Shown piece by piece: positions 33,466 to 42,268 of a stretch of DNA of 64,000 nt. The position numbers were made by a program, and so were the translations under genes. Each line of letters begins with the position of its first letter. Positions within the stretch are counted from its first letter, which is position 1. Origin of the DNA: Nakamurella sp. A5-74 (lineage in GTDB: Bacteria > Actinomycetota > Actinomycetes > Mycobacteriales > Nakamurellaceae); assembly GCF_040438885.1 (NCBI RefSeq), contig NZ_CP159218.1, forward strand, positions 744,001 to 808,000, read 5' to 3'. A model generated the notes under the pieces. That model ran no database searches. It was not told the origin of the DNA and saw only the letters and a list, made by a program, of their open reading frames with translations.

Positions 33466-34422
33466 TCAGCCGAGGCTGCTGGCTCCGAAGGTGTCGCAGC
33501 TGGCGGGTTGACCGCTGGAATAGCCGGTGTTGAACCACTTCTGTCGCTGCGCCGAGGTGCCATGGGTGTAGTTGTCGGGCTGGTTGGGTCCGCCCGCGAT
33601 CTCGGTCTGGATGTAGTCGTCGCCGATCTTGGAAGCGGTGTCCAGGGCGTCCGTGATGTCCTGTTGGGTGATGTCCGAGATGAGGATCTGACCGTCCGGA
33701 CCAGGAGTGGTGGTGGCGTTCTTGGCCCAGACGCCCGCGTAACAGTCCGCCTGCAGCTCGAGGCGGACGGTGCCCGAGGTCGGGCCCTTGTCGCCGGCCT
33801 TGACGCGGTCGGACGTGCCGAGCGTGGCCTGGATGTGGTGACCGTACTCGTGGGCCAGCACGTACCCCTGCGCGAAGACCCCACCGTTGGTCTTGAACTG
33901 GGTCTTCAGGTCGTTCCAGAAGCTGAGGTCGATGTAGACCTGGGAATCGGCGGGGCAGTAGAACGGCCCCATCCCGGACTGGCCGGTACCGCATCCCGTC
34001 GACGTCGAGCCCGAGTAGAAGACGGTGGTGGCCTCCGGGTAGGTACGACCGCTCTGCTGCAGCGCGTTCGCCCAGTAGTCCTGGATCGAGTTGATGAACG
34101 CCACAGCCCGGCAGTCGTCGTCGGTGTTCGCATCGGCGCCGGTCCGACACTTCGCGGCAAGTTCTCCGCTGTCGGCGGTGCCGCCGGAGTCGACCGCCTG
34201 GTTCAGCAGCCCGCCCGTTGCGCTGCCGCCGCCCGTGCTGCCGCCTCCACCACCGAACAGCTGGATGGCCGCGAACACCAGCGCGATGATCAGGCCGAGC
34301 CCGCCGCCGGCCTTGCCCAGGGACCCCAGTCCGCCGATACCCCCGCCCCCGCCTCCGCCGCTGCCGCGACGATCCGAGACCTGGCCGGTGTTCAGGGAGG
34401 CGCCCTCGTTGAACTTCACCAT
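33466..34422 (-). CDS. neutral zinc metallopeptidase (YpfJ family, PF04228)
   Basis: Membrane-anchored protein of about 318 aa. The N-terminal KFNEGASLNTGQVSDRRG is the family signature, followed by a Gly-rich stretch and one membrane helix (LGLIIALVFAAIQLFGG). The peptidase domain has the zinc motif HEYGHHIQ in VLAHEYGHHIQATLG and the downstream ligand region RLELQADCYAGVWA. Several cysteines may form disulfides outside the membrane. I take ATG 34422 as the start; ATG 34470 or 34440 are in frame and possible. The biological substrate is unknown. Confidence 0.9.
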   Translation of the reverse strand: MVKFNEGASLNTGQVSDRRGSGGGGGGGIGGLGSLGKAGGGLGLIIALVFAAIQLFGGGGGSTGGGSATGGLLNQAVDSGGTADSGELAAKCRTGADANTDDDCRAVAFINSIQDYWANALQQSGRTYPEATTVFYSGSTSTGCGTGQSGMGPFYCPADSQVYIDLSFWNDLKTQFKTNGGVFAQGYVLAHEYGHHIQATLGTSDRVKAGDKGPTSGTVRLELQADCYAGVWAKNATTTPGPDGQILISDITQQDITDALDTASKIGDDYIQTEIAGGPNQPDNYTHGTSAQRQKWFNTGYSSGQPASCDTFGASSLG

Positions 34423-34555
34423 CGGAACAGGTCTCCTCATGTCGCCGCGCCGGTTGCCGGTCGAGCGCACCCGACGAACTGGCGGGCGCTACCTCGGAGA
34501 AGGGTAGTCGAGTACGTTCCGCAAGTGCTCCAGGTCTCATTGGCAAGCGACTTGC

Positions 34556-34570
34556 TTTCGTTTCCTTTCG
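34556..34570. promoter_or_regulatory. candidate DeoR-type operator
   Basis: TTTCGTTTCCTTTCG consists of three TTTC units with a 5-bp period. This fits the direct-repeat TTTC pattern known for DeoR-family operators such as that of AgaR. It lies directly upstream of the deoR-family promoter (TTGACC at 34576, TACCTT at 34600, 18-bp spacer). Confidence 0.55.
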
Positions 34571-34575
34571 CCCGG

Positions 34576-34605
34576 TTGACCTTTGCTGTCGAACGGCCAT
34601 ACCTT
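34576..34605 (+). promoter_or_regulatory. promoter of the rhamnose operon
   Basis: -35 TTGACC (34576-34581), an 18-bp spacer and -10 TACCTT (34600-34605), about 65 bp before the DeoR-family start codon. It is next to the TTTC-repeat operator, so autoregulation is likely. Confidence 0.5.
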
Positions 34606-34671
34606 GCAGCTCAGCGCGGCTTCGATGCTGACCACAGGAACTGCCGTGCACCCACTCGATGAGGAGGCCCG

Positions 34672-35514
34672 ATGTCGTTCGACGAGTTCGATCGCGAACG
34701 GGCCATCATCGTCGAGCTGGACAGGGTGGGTCGCGTGGTGGTGGCCGATCTGGCCCAGCGCTTCGGCGTCTCGGCGGTGACGATCCGCAAGGATCTCGAT
34801 GCGCTGGAGCGGCGCTCGATGCTGCGGCGGGTCCGCGGCGGCGCCGTCCCCACCGGTGTCTCCGACGAGGGTGCGTTCGAGATGCGCCTGCGGCACTCGG
34901 CACGGGCCAAACGGGCGATCGCCCGGGCGGTGGCCGCCGAGGTGTCCAACGGTGACGTCATCGCGATGGACTCCTCGACGACGTGCTGGTACCTCGCCCA
35001 CGAGATCCTCGACCGTCGCAACCTGATCGTCGTCACCAACGGGCTGCGGACGGCCGAGCTGCTCATGGAGCAGTCGTCTGCGATGGTGCTGATGCCCGGC
35101 GGTGTGCTGCGGCGGTCTGCGGCCTCGATGGTCGGCCCGATCGGTGACGTGCTGGCCGGTCGTGGCCGGATCGACAAGGGCTTCTTCGGTCTGATCGGCC
35201 TCTCGGTCTCGCACGGTCTGCTGGACATCGTCGTCGAGGAGGCCCAGACGAAGGCGTTCATCGCTCGTTCGTGCAACGAGGTCTACGGGCTGTTCGACTC
35301 CTCGAAGGTGGACCGCTTCGGACTGCATTCCTTTGCCGCCACCGACACCATCACCGGGTTGTTCACCGACGACGCCTTCAACGCCGAACAGACTGCGCAG
35401 TGGACCGCCGCCGGGGTGGACGTGCACCGGGTCACCGTCGATCACGACGCGGACGGCGCCGACCTCCCCGAGTACCGGCGCTCCGATGTTCATCCGACCC
35501 AGCGGGGGGCCTGA
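34672..35514 (+). CDS. DeoR-family repressor of the rhamnose operon
   Basis: Sugar-phosphate-responsive regulator of 280 aa. The N-terminal helix-turn-helix is RVVVADLAQRFGVSAVTIRK followed by DLDALERRSMLRRVRGGAV, the DeoR signature. The C-terminal DeoRC domain has AMDSSTTCWYLAHEIL and VVTNGLRTAELL. It is the first gene of the operon and its stop overlaps the start of the rhamnulokinase gene (TGATG). A TTTC-repeat operator lies upstream. In rhizobia the comparable regulator is RhaR; the name here is inference, so no symbol is given. Confidence 0.92.
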   Translation: MSFDEFDRERAIIVELDRVGRVVVADLAQRFGVSAVTIRKDLDALERRSMLRRVRGGAVPTGVSDEGAFEMRLRHSARAKRAIARAVAAEVSNGDVIAMDSSTTCWYLAHEILDRRNLIVVTNGLRTAELLMEQSSAMVLMPGGVLRRSAASMVGPIGDVLAGRGRIDKGFFGLIGLSVSHGLLDIVVEEAQTKAFIARSCNEVYGLFDSSKVDRFGLHSFAATDTITGLFTDDAFNAEQTAQWTAAGVDVHRVTVDHDADGADLPEYRRSDVHPTQRGA

Positions 35515-37052
35515 TGCGTACGCCGATCACGGTCGCTGCCGTCGATCTCGGCGCCGAGAGCGGCCGCGTCACCGCGGTGCACTACGACGGCGAGCAGCTG
35601 GAGCTCAGCATCACCGGCCGGTTCGCGAACCAGCCACGGATGTCGGACGGATTGCTGCGCTGGGACTTCGACGGGCTGTGGACCTCCATCCGGGCCGGTC
35701 TCGGGGCCCTGGCCCGGCAGTCGAGGCAGATCGCTTCCGTCGGTGTCGACACCTGGGGTGTCGACTACGGCCTGCTCGACGCTGCGGGCAGCCGGGTGGA
35801 CGATCCGGTCTGTTACCGCGACGAGCGGGGCCGTCGTTCCCTGGACCGTGCGCTGGCGCAGGTCGGCGCCGAGCGCCTGTATGACGCGACCGGAGTGCAG
35901 ATCCTGTCCATCAACGCAGTGTTCGGCCTGATGGCGGACGTGGCCGATCGACCCGAACGACTGCGCGCCGCGTCGAAGCTGCTGATGATGCCGGACCTCT
36001 TCCACCATGCCCTGTCCGGAGCGCAGGTCTCCGAGTACACCGCGGTGTCGACGTCGGGCGCCTACGACATGACCCGTAACCGTTGGGCCACCGAGCTTCT
36101 CGACGAGCTCGGTATCCCGACCGCACTGCTCCCCGAGGTGGTCGACCCCGGCACCGACGTCGGTCCGCTGCTCCCGGAGTTGGCCACCGGTGCGCTCACC
36201 GGAGCGCGGGTGATCGTGCCGCCCGGCCACGACACGGCCAGCGCGGTGGTGGCCACCCCGTTCGTCGACCCCGGCGCCGTGTTCATCTCCTCCGGTACCT
36301 GGTCGCTGGTCGGGATGGAGATCCCCCGGGCCGTCGTCAGCGAGCAGACCCGCGCCGCCAATCTCACCAACGAGGGCGGGTACGGCGACACCATCCGATT
36401 GCTGCGCAACGTGATGGGTTTGTGGATCCTGCAGCAGTGCCGCCGGCAGTGGGCCAGTGGCGGTACCGACCTCGACTACGCCCAGATCGCCGACGCCGCA
36501 GCAGCAGTGCCGGGACTCCGATCGGTCATCGATCCCGACGATCCCGTCTTCCTCGCACCGGGCGACATGCCGACCAGGGTTCGTGAGTACTGCGCGGCGA
36601 CCGGACAGCCGGTCCCGCAGTCGGTCGGCGAGATCGCGCGCTGCGTCGTCGATTCGCTGGCCCTGGGCTACCGCGCGGTCGTGGACGATCTGGCCATCGC
36701 GACCGGGAGCACGCCGCCGTCGATCTCGATCGTCGGCGGCGGCTCCAACCACCGGTTGCTGTCCCAGCTCACCGCGGACGCCACCGGGCTGCCGGTGCAC
36801 TGTGGACCGGTCGAGGGCACCGCGCTGGGCAACGCCGCCGCCCAGTTGGTGAGCCTGGGGGAGTTGGACGACGTCCGGCAGATCCGTCAGGTGATCGCCG
36901 CCGGCTCACCGATCACCACCTACCTTCCCTTCGCCGACCGCACGAACTCAGTGCAATCGAGCGACTGGGCCGATGCGCTCGGCCGGCTGCATCGCCTGCA
37001 GCGCCATGAGAATTCCGGCCGGCTGAGCCCAGCCGGTGACCGGACGCCGTGA
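35514..37052 (+). CDS. rhaB: rhamnulokinase (FGGY kinase)
   Basis: Phosphorylates L-rhamnulose with ATP to L-rhamnulose 1-phosphate, 512 aa. The N-terminal VAAVDLGAESGRVTAVHYDG is the RhaB-type phosphate loop, with the aromatic-rich DGLLRWDFDGLW and VGVDTWGVDYGLLD segments typical of rhamnulokinases. The second half has VFISSGTWSLVGME, LTNEGGYGDTIRLLRNVMGL and the adenosine motif ISIVGGGSNHRLLSQLTADA. The gene starts inside the DeoR stop codon. Its place in an operon with rhamnose isomerase and aldolase supports the call. Confidence 0.93.
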   Translation: MRTPITVAAVDLGAESGRVTAVHYDGEQLELSITGRFANQPRMSDGLLRWDFDGLWTSIRAGLGALARQSRQIASVGVDTWGVDYGLLDAAGSRVDDPVCYRDERGRRSLDRALAQVGAERLYDATGVQILSINAVFGLMADVADRPERLRAASKLLMMPDLFHHALSGAQVSEYTAVSTSGAYDMTRNRWATELLDELGIPTALLPEVVDPGTDVGPLLPELATGALTGARVIVPPGHDTASAVVATPFVDPGAVFISSGTWSLVGMEIPRAVVSEQTRAANLTNEGGYGDTIRLLRNVMGLWILQQCRRQWASGGTDLDYAQIADAAAAVPGLRSVIDPDDPVFLAPGDMPTRVREYCAATGQPVPQSVGEIARCVVDSLALGYRAVVDDLAIATGSTPPSISIVGGGSNHRLLSQLTADATGLPVHCGPVEGTALGNAAAQLVSLGELDDVRQIRQVIAAGSPITTYLPFADRTNSVQSSDWADALGRLHRLQRHENSGRLSPAGDRTP

Positions 37053-37167
37053 CCGGGATCCCCGTGCCACGGCAGCGCCACCCGCACCGCCCGCAGTCCC
37101 CGTCAGGTAGTTCCGGCAGGCAGTTTCCACCACAGAGCCGCATCGTTGCGGAAGGAGAACAAGCACC

Positions 37168-38436
37168 ATGACACGTTCCAGGAGGTTCACCGCACTGGCG
37201 GCCGCAGGTCTCGCGACCGCCCTCGTGCTCACGGCCTGCACCAAGAAGAATGACTCCACCACCAACACCTCGGCAGCCGCTCCGGCCACCACCAGTGCCG
37301 CGGCGCCGTCGTCGGAGAGCAGCTCCGCTCCGGCCGAGACCAGTGCGTCGGAGACCGGTGGTGCGAGCTCGTCGGAGACCGGTGGTGCGAGCTCGTCGGA
37401 CACCTCGGCGCCGTCCGAGTCGTCCTCCGAAGCCACCGGCAGCAGCTCCGAAGCCACCGGCAGCAGCTCCGATGCCACCGGCAGCAGCTCCGCCGGCGGC
37501 GGTGGCGCCCCGACGAAGGCGTCCAAGAACTTCAAGATCGCCTTTGTCCCGAAGCTGCAGGGCATCCCGTACTTCGAGGCGATGAACGCCGGCGGCAAGA
37601 AGGCGGCCACCGACCTCGGGGTCACCTGGCTGTACCAGGGCCCGACGACGGCCGACGCCGCGCAGCAGGCGCAGATCGCCCGCAGCTACATCCAGCAGAA
37701 GGTCGATGCGTTGTTCGTCGCGCCGAACGATCCCGATTCGATGGGACCCGTTCTCTCGCAGGCGGGAGGGGCCGGGATCAAGGTCGGAACCTCGGACACC
37801 GATGCCCCCGATTCGGCGCGTCAGGTGTTCGTCTCGCAGGCCTCGACCGAGGGCATCGGTACCGCTCTGACCGATTCGCTGCTCAAGGCGATGGGAGGCA
37901 AGGGCAAGTACGCGATCGTCTCCTGCGGCGAGACCGCACAGAACCTGAACTCGTGGATCAAGGTGCAGCAGCAGGTCACCAAGGACAAGTACCCGGACGC
38001 GGAGATCGTGGACATCGTCTATGCCGGTGAGGACCAGAGCAAGGCGGCCACACTGGCCACCGACCTGATGACCGCCCACCCGGACCTCACCGGTCTGGTC
38101 GGCGAGTGCACCAGCTCCGCCCCGGGTGTCGCGCAGGCAGTGAAGGACGCCGGCAAGATCGGCACCGTCTTCACCGTCGGTCTGGGCACCCCGCTGTCGA
38201 TGGCTCCGTACCTCAAGGACGGCTCCTCGTCCGCCTCGATCCTCTGGGACGTCGCGGGACTGGGCTACCTCACGGTGTGGGCCGGCGTGCAGCTGGCCGA
38301 GGGCAACGAGATCGACGCCAAGCCCCAGGTCTCCGCCGACCTTCCCGACGTCAGCTACGACAACGCCACCAAGGTCTTGCTGCTCGGCCCGCCGCTGGAG
38401 CTGACCAAGGACAACGTCGACCAGTACCAGTACTGA
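37168..38436 (+). CDS. rhaS: rhamnose ABC transporter substrate-binding lipoprotein
   Basis: Periplasmic-type binding protein of the CUT2 importer, 422 aa. Lipobox VLTAC lies near residue 23. A ~90-residue Ser/Thr/Ala/Glu linker follows, partly built from tandem DNA repeats. The binding fold starts at NFKIAFVPKLQGIPYFEAMN and contains ALFVAPNDPDSMGPVLSQA and VGLGTPLSMAPYLKDGSSS, typical of the RhaS rhamnose-binding group. ATG 37168 follows GGAGAACAAGCACC. A strong stem-loop lies after the gene, before the ATPase gene. Confidence 0.92.
   Translation: MTRSRRFTALAAAGLATALVLTACTKKNDSTTNTSAAAPATTSAAAPSSESSSAPAETSASETGGASSSETGGASSSDTSAPSESSSEATGSSSEATGSSSDATGSSSAGGGGAPTKASKNFKIAFVPKLQGIPYFEAMNAGGKKAATDLGVTWLYQGPTTADAAQQAQIARSYIQQKVDALFVAPNDPDSMGPVLSQAGGAGIKVGTSDTDAPDSARQVFVSQASTEGIGTALTDSLLKAMGGKGKYAIVSCGETAQNLNSWIKVQQQVTKDKYPDAEIVDIVYAGEDQSKAATLATDLMTAHPDLTGLVGECTSSAPGVAQAVKDAGKIGTVFTVGLGTPLSMAPYLKDGSSSASILWDVAGLGYLTVWAGVQLAEGNEIDAKPQVSADLPDVSYDNATKVLLLGPPLELTKDNVDQYQY
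37351..37491 (+). repeat. in-frame tandem repeats coding the lipoprotein linker
   Basis: A 24-bp unit (GAGACCGGTGGTGCGAGCTC plus GTCG) occurs twice at 37351-37398, and a 21-bp unit beginning GAAGCCACCGGCAGCAGCTC occurs three times at 37429-37491, the last with one base changed. Both periods are multiples of three, so copy changes alter linker length without breaking the frame. Confidence 0.85.
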
Positions 38437-38487
38437 TTCCTGCCGCCACCAGCGTCTCGGTGACAGCGGTGCTGTAGCAGTGCCAGG

Positions 38488-38522
38488 TCTGCCGGCCGGA
38501 GCCCATCCCTCCGGCCGGCAGA
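38488..38522 (+). terminator. intra-operon stem-loop after the binding-protein gene
   Basis: TCTGCCGGCCGGAG (38488-38501) and CTCCGGCCGGCAGA (38509-38522) form a perfect 14-bp stem around a 7-nt loop, 51 bp after the rhaS stop and 40 bp before rhaT. Such hairpins often protect the binding-protein mRNA or partly stop transcription, so that the binding protein is made in excess. Confidence 0.65.
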
Positions 38523-38562
38523 TCCTCCCTCGAACTCTTTCCCTCGCAAGGAGTCTGCACCC

Positions 38563-40131
38563 ATGTCCGCACCTCCGGATTCCGGTCTGGCGCGCCTGTC
38601 CCTGACCGGCGTCTCCAAGCGTTACGGCGGTGTCCGCGCCATCCGCAACGCCGATTTCACCGTGGGTGCCGGACGCATCCATGCGCTCGTCGGCGAGAAC
38701 GGGGCCGGCAAGTCGACGCTGATCAAGATCATCGCGGGCGCCGAGATCGCCGACACCGGAACGATCGAGTACGAGGGCGCGCCGGTGACCATCGGCAACA
38801 CCCTGGCGGCGATCGAGCTCGGGATCGCCACGGTGTACCAGGAGCCGCAGCTGTTCGCGGAACTGACGGTGGCCGAGAACATCTTCCTCGGTCGTGAGAT
38901 CCGCAAGGGGGCCCGTATCGACTGGGCCGCGCAGAACGAGAAGGTGGTCGAACTGCTCGGCCTGCTGGGCCTGCCCGCGTCGTTGTCAACGGTTCTCGCC
39001 GGCGAGTTGTCCATTGCGACCCAGCAGCAGATCTCCATCGCGAAGGCGCTCAACGGCCGCGCGAAGGTGCTGATCCTCGACGAGCCGTCAGCGATCCTCA
39101 CTGACGCGGAGATCGAGATCCTGTTCGGCGTGGTCCGGCGGTTGGCGTCCTCCGGGGTCTCGGTCATCTACATCTCGCACCGGCTCGACGAGCTCTTCCG
39201 GATCGCCAACGAGGTCACGGTGATGCGTGACGGCGAGACCATCGGCACCTACCCGATCGACGACTTGTCGGTCCGCAGGATCGCCGAGCTGATGGTCGGC
39301 GGGGTGCTCACCGAGCACGCCGGCCAGCGGACCGTTCCCGACGGTGATCCCCTGCTGCGGCTGGAGCGTCTCGGCCTGGTGGGCTCCTTCCACGAGGTGG
39401 ACGTCGACGTCCGGGCCGGCGAGATCGTCGGCCTCTACGGTCTGGTCGGCTCCGGCGTGGCGGAGATCGCCTCCACCGTTTATGGCATCGACTCTTACAC
39501 AGGTGGCCGAATGTTGTTGGACGGCAAGCAGATCAGGCCGCGCAGTCCGCGTCACGCCGGCAAGCTCGGGATCGCCCTGTTGCCGGCGAATCGCAAGCTG
39601 CAGGGCATGTTCTCCTTCCAGTCGATCGCCTTCAACATCTCCGTCGGGCACCTCCCGCTGCTGTCCAAGAGCGGCGCATTCGTCGACCGGGCGCGCGAGC
39701 GGCAGACCGCCGTCGACCTCATCGAGCAGCTGTCGGTCAAGACGCCGAGCGAACGTCAACCGGTCGGGGCCATGTCCGGCGGCAATGCCCAGAAGGTCGT
39801 GCTCGCCCGGCAGCTGGTCGAGCGTCCTCGGGTGCTGGTACTCGCCGAGCCCACTCAGGGTGTCGACGTCGGCGCCAAGGAGGAGATCTATCGGATCATC
39901 GGCGAGCTGGCCGACCAGGGCACCGCGGTGCTCGTCGCCACCTCCGACCTGTCCGAGGCGTTGCGCATCTCCGACCGGCTGCTCGTCATCAGAGCCGGCT
40001 CCGTCGTCGCGGAGTTCGGCCCGGGCGCCACCCAGGTGGACGTGCTGTCCGCTGCCGCCGGGGGCGCCGGAGAACACCCCGACATCACCGGCACCACCTC
40101 CCTCACGAAGAACGACGGGACCAGCTCATGA
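38563..40131 (+). CDS. rhaT: rhamnose ABC transporter ATPase (two-domain)
   Basis: Cytoplasmic ATPase with two fused ABC domains, 522 aa. Domain 1 has the Walker A GENGAGKST, a degenerate signature LSIATQQQISIAKAL, and Walker B VLILDEPSA. Domain 2 lacks a normal Walker A (GLYGLVGSGVAEI, no lysine) but has the signature MSGGNAQKVVLARQL. This asymmetric pattern is normal for CUT2 sugar ATPases such as RbsA. Its stop overlaps the next permease start (ATGA). Confidence 0.93.
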   Translation: MSAPPDSGLARLSLTGVSKRYGGVRAIRNADFTVGAGRIHALVGENGAGKSTLIKIIAGAEIADTGTIEYEGAPVTIGNTLAAIELGIATVYQEPQLFAELTVAENIFLGREIRKGARIDWAAQNEKVVELLGLLGLPASLSTVLAGELSIATQQQISIAKALNGRAKVLILDEPSAILTDAEIEILFGVVRRLASSGVSVIYISHRLDELFRIANEVTVMRDGETIGTYPIDDLSVRRIAELMVGGVLTEHAGQRTVPDGDPLLRLERLGLVGSFHEVDVDVRAGEIVGLYGLVGSGVAEIASTVYGIDSYTGGRMLLDGKQIRPRSPRHAGKLGIALLPANRKLQGMFSFQSIAFNISVGHLPLLSKSGAFVDRARERQTAVDLIEQLSVKTPSERQPVGAMSGGNAQKVVLARQLVERPRVLVLAEPTQGVDVGAKEEIYRIIGELADQGTAVLVATSDLSEALRISDRLLVIRAGSVVAEFGPGATQVDVLSAAAGGAGEHPDITGTTSLTKNDGTSS

Positions 40132-41165
40132 CCGTCATCGCCGACCCGGGGGCAGACCCGACCGCCCCGGACGTCAAGGCCCGTGGCCGGGTCCTCGCCT
40201 CCCCGGTCACCGGGCAGGAACTCGTGCTGCTCGGCGTCATCGCCGTGCTGTGGGTGCTACTGGGCTTCTTCACCCCTGCCTTCCTGACTGCCGGCTCGCT
40301 GCAGCCGCTGCTGGTGGAGGTAGCGCCCGTCGCGCTGATCGGTATCGGGATGACCATGGTGATCATCACCGGCGGCATCGACATCTCGGTCGGCGGTGCG
40401 ATCATGGTGTGCGCGGTCACGGTCGCCCAGACGCTGGTGACATACGAGATGTCCATCTGGGTGGCACTGCTGATCTCGGTCGCCATCGGTGCCGGGCTGG
40501 GCCTGGTCAACGGGTTCCTGATCGCCTACGGCCGGGTGCCGGCCATCATCATCACCTTCGGCACCGCGAATCTGTTCCAGTGGCTCGGGTTGCAGATCTT
40601 CGGCTCCAACACCGTCAACGGCATCCCGAGCACGCTCGACGTCGTCGGTCGCGGTGTCAACGGCAGGACGCTGGGCATTCCGCACTCGTTCTTCATCACG
40701 GTGGTGCTCGTCGCCATCGCGTGGTGGTACCTGCGGCACACCGTCGGAGGACGTCACCTCTACGCGATCGGCGGGGATCCGGTGGCCGCCCGGTTGGCCG
40801 GTGTCCGCGTCCGCCGCCGCACCCTGCTCGTCTACCTCGTCACCGGGGCGCTGGTGGGGATCGGTGCCTTGTTCTATCTCGCCAAGGGCACCTCGACCCT
40901 GGACCAGTCGATCGGCTCCGGCCGCGAACTCGCAGTCATCGCCGCCGTCGTCATCGGCGGTACCTCGATCATGGGCGGTCGGGGATCCGTGCTCGGCACG
41001 CTGCTCGGAGCTCTGCTCGTCCAGACCGTCACCTCCGGCGTCACCCAGCTCGGCTGGCCGTCCCAGCTGTCGGACCTGTTCGTCGGACTGGCGATCATCG
41101 TCGCCGTCGGCACCGACCTGCTCCGTCAGCGCGCCCGCACCTCGGCCACCAGGAGTCAGCGATGA
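40128..41165 (+). CDS. rhaP: rhamnose ABC transporter permease
   Basis: CUT2 permease of 345 aa with eight to ten membrane helices. Family blocks include GMTMVIITGGIDISVGGAIM and GLGLVNGFLIAYGRVPAII, and VIGGTSIMGGRGSVLGTLLG near the C-terminus. It overlaps both neighbours by ATGA junctions. In rhizobial rhamnose importers the equivalent pair is RhaP/RhaQ; which gene is which here is assigned by order. Confidence 0.9.
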   Translation: MTVIADPGADPTAPDVKARGRVLASPVTGQELVLLGVIAVLWVLLGFFTPAFLTAGSLQPLLVEVAPVALIGIGMTMVIITGGIDISVGGAIMVCAVTVAQTLVTYEMSIWVALLISVAIGAGLGLVNGFLIAYGRVPAIIITFGTANLFQWLGLQIFGSNTVNGIPSTLDVVGRGVNGRTLGIPHSFFITVVLVAIAWWYLRHTVGGRHLYAIGGDPVAARLAGVRVRRRTLLVYLVTGALVGIGALFYLAKGTSTLDQSIGSGRELAVIAAVVIGGTSIMGGRGSVLGTLLGALLVQTVTSGVTQLGWPSQLSDLFVGLAIIVAVGTDLLRQRARTSATRSQR

Positions 41166-42268
41166 CCACCACGGAGTCCCCCACGACCCCACCCACGAAG
41201 CCGCCCGTCACCCGGGCCGAGCAACGCTCCGCCTCGATCGGTTCCGGCCTGCTCCGCGCCGTCCTCACCCAGCGCGTCGTGCTGCTTGTCGTCCTGCTGG
41301 TCGCGGTGATCGGCGTGAACATGCTGTTGTCCGCCAACGGCTACCTGACCGCGGACTACGACTTCGACTACATGGCGTCGGCACTGATCGATGCGGTGCC
41401 CCTGGTGATGCTGGCGTTGGCCGAGCTGATCGTCATCATCTCCGGGCGCGGCGGGATCGACCTGTCGATCGGGGCGATCGTCTCGCTGTCCGGCATGGTC
41501 TTCGGCTTCGCCTACCAGCAGTGGGGATGGCCGTTCTGGGCCGGCCTGTTGCTGTCCGCGGTCACCGGAACCGTGCTGGGTCTGATCAACGGCTTCCTGG
41601 TGGCCAAGCTCGGCTTCCCGGCGCTGATCGCCACACTGGCCACCTGGTATGCCTACAAGTCGCTGGCGGTGGTGATCAACGACCAGAAGCCGATCTCCGG
41701 CAAGGCCATCCAGGGTCTGTTCAGCTCGGTCGACAACAAGAACCTGTGGCTCATCGGCGACTGGATCCCGAACATCCCGCTCGGCGTGTTCACCTACATG
41801 CTCCCCGTCGTGGTCGGTGTGTGGATCCTGTTGGCCCGCGGGACCTACGGCCGCCGGCTGTACGGGATCGGCACAAACGACACGGCAGCCACCTTCGCCG
41901 GGATCGATGTGGCCGGCACCCGGCTGCGGGCCTACGCGCTGTCGGGTCTGATCGCCGGCGTGGTCGCGGTGTACATGGTTGCCGAGTTCTCCTCGGCGCG
42001 ACCGGACACCGGCACCTCCGGCAGCGGGCTTGCGCTGCCGGCCATCACCATCGCGGTGCTGGGCGGGGTGGCGATCAGCGGCGGTATCGGCCGGGTCGCC
42101 GGTGTCGTGCTCGCCGCACTGCTGGTCACCTGGTTGAACCTCGGAATCCAGCTGTCGTTCCCGGGTAACGAAGGAATCCAGTACCAGTTGCTCGCCCTCG
42201 GTGTGCTGCTCGTGTTCGCCGCGCTGCTCAACGGAGTGGCCACCCGACGCTACGGAGGATCCACATGA
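41162..42268 (+). CDS. rhaQ: rhamnose ABC transporter permease
   Basis: Second CUT2 permease, 368 aa, with a ~35-residue Thr/Pro-rich cytoplasmic tail before the first helix (VVLLVVLLVAVIGVNMLL). Family blocks are LAELIVIISGRGGIDLSIGA and LGLINGFLVAKLGFPALIAT, and GGVAISGGIGRVAGVVLAA near the end. Together with the first permease it forms the membrane channel. Its stop overlaps the start of the aldolase gene. Confidence 0.9.
   Translation: MTTTESPTTPPTKPPVTRAEQRSASIGSGLLRAVLTQRVVLLVVLLVAVIGVNMLLSANGYLTADYDFDYMASALIDAVPLVMLALAELIVIISGRGGIDLSIGAIVSLSGMVFGFAYQQWGWPFWAGLLLSAVTGTVLGLINGFLVAKLGFPALIATLATWYAYKSLAVVINDQKPISGKAIQGLFSSVDNKNLWLIGDWIPNIPLGVFTYMLPVVVGVWILLARGTYGRRLYGIGTNDTAATFAGIDVAGTRLRAYALSGLIAGVVAVYMVAEFSSARPDTGTSGSGLALPAITIAVLGGVAISGGIGRVAGVVLAALLVTWLNLGIQLSFPGNEGIQYQLLALGVLLVFAALLNGVATRRYGGST

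Noticed and set aside
36913-38682. 589-codon leftward open frame opposite rhaB and rhaS
   Set aside because: No domain; it mirrors the codon pattern of the sense genes and is an antisense artefact.
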